8,201 nt of DNA from UBA5359 sp028699365 [NCBI: bacterium] (lineage in GTDB: Bacteria > UBP13 > UBA5359), in NCBI GenBank assembly GCA_028699365.1, contig JAQVUQ010000104.1, positions 1 through 8,201 of the forward strand, read 5' to 3'. Shown piece after piece: positions 6,908 to 8,201 of the stretch; positions within the stretch are counted from its first letter, which is position 1, and each line of letters begins with the position of its first letter. The notes beneath the pieces were generated by a model. It was given only the letters and a program-made list of their open reading frames with translations, was not told the DNA's origin and ran no database searches. The translations under genes and the position numbers were made by a program.

Positions 6908-6913
6908 ATTCTA
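6908..6913 (-). promoter_or_regulatory. possible -10 box for pyk
   Basis: TAGAAT, one base off TATAAT, lies 28 bases before the pyk ATG and downstream of the eno terminator, where a pyk promoter is expected. No good -35 box is found 16-18 bases upstream, so this is tentative. Confidence 0.3.
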
Positions 6914-6965
6914 GTTACTTCTGCAAAAGTCCGCCGGAATCCTGCGTCCATCATGCAACCGTCAT

Positions 6966-6977
6966 ACGGCATGCCGT
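6966..6977. promoter_or_regulatory. 12-bp perfect palindrome between eno terminator and pyk
   Basis: ACGGCATGCCGT reads the same on both strands and starts 2 bases past the terminator T-tract. Its place upstream of the pyk promoter region would suit an operator, but no family match is recognised and it may be chance. Confidence 0.35.
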
Positions 6978-6979
6978 GC

Positions 6980-7028
6980 AAAAAAAGAGTGCAGAAGCAG
7001 TGAAGAACTTGCTCCACCGCTTCTGCAC
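6980..7028 (-). terminator. strong intrinsic terminator after eno
   Basis: On the minus strand a perfect 10-bp stem (7028-7019 with 6998-6989) extends inward by seven more pairs, two of them G-U type, to a loop of about 6 bases. The tail TCTTTTTTT at 6988-6980 follows directly. This is a textbook Rho-independent terminator 65 bases past the eno stop and should end most transcripts from the upstream glycolytic genes. The remaining part of the 6880-7092 gap holds the pyk leader and no supportable gene. Confidence 0.93.
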
Positions 7029-7092
7029 CGGTTTATCTATCTGTCTGTTTTCACTCTTGCTTCTTCGACTTGCAAGCAGCCGTCCGAACGAT

Positions 7093-8201
<1,109 letters not shown>

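Overview
The window reads as one stretch of a bacterial chromosome with every supportable gene on the minus strand. Gene order in the direction of transcription (right to left) is eno (5' end cut by the window edge), pyk, a DivIC/FtsB-type division gene, araB, an S1-domain RNA-binding gene of the YabR type, folP, and a CHASE2 receptor cut by the left edge. The best guess is a Bacillota (Firmicutes) genome of moderately high GC, possibly Negativicutes or a Peptococcaceae-like clostridial lineage. The grounds are the Bacillus-type AraB, the S1 protein with a basic tail near a DivIC-like gene, the long clostridial-style FolP, strong AGGAGG-type ribosome sites, and frequent ATA isoleucine codons. 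The lineage is an inference.

Right part (5078-8201): the glycolytic genes eno and pyk are consecutive steps (2-phosphoglycerate to PEP to pyruvate). A very strong intrinsic terminator at 6980-7028 separates them, so pyk probably has its own promoter in the roughly 100 bases before it. The division gene starts 2 bases after the pyk stop and is probably translationally coupled to it. A weaker terminator-like hairpin follows that gene at once.

Middle (3329-5077): a complete, stand-alone ribulokinase gene, araB, sits between the divIC-like gene and the S1 gene. These two are neighbours in Bacillus-type genomes. No other arabinose gene is visible.

Left part (1-3328): a 178-base spacer holds a good sigma-A-like promoter with a consensus -35 box and a dyad. 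It drives an apparent operon of S1 gene, folP and CHASE2 receptor. A 14-bp hairpin lies in the S1-folP gap just before a TTG start of folP. folP and the receptor overlap by 4 bases (ATGA). The receptor shows CHASE2, three membrane helices and the start of a GAF-like domain; its output domain lies beyond the window.

No mobile element, CRISPR array, tRNA or rRNA was seen. The long plus-strand reading frames are antisense shadows of the real genes. I found no clearly novel system. The most useful second looks are the folP leader hairpin, the folP-CHASE2 coupling, the araB placement and the predicted K+-independent pyruvate kinase.
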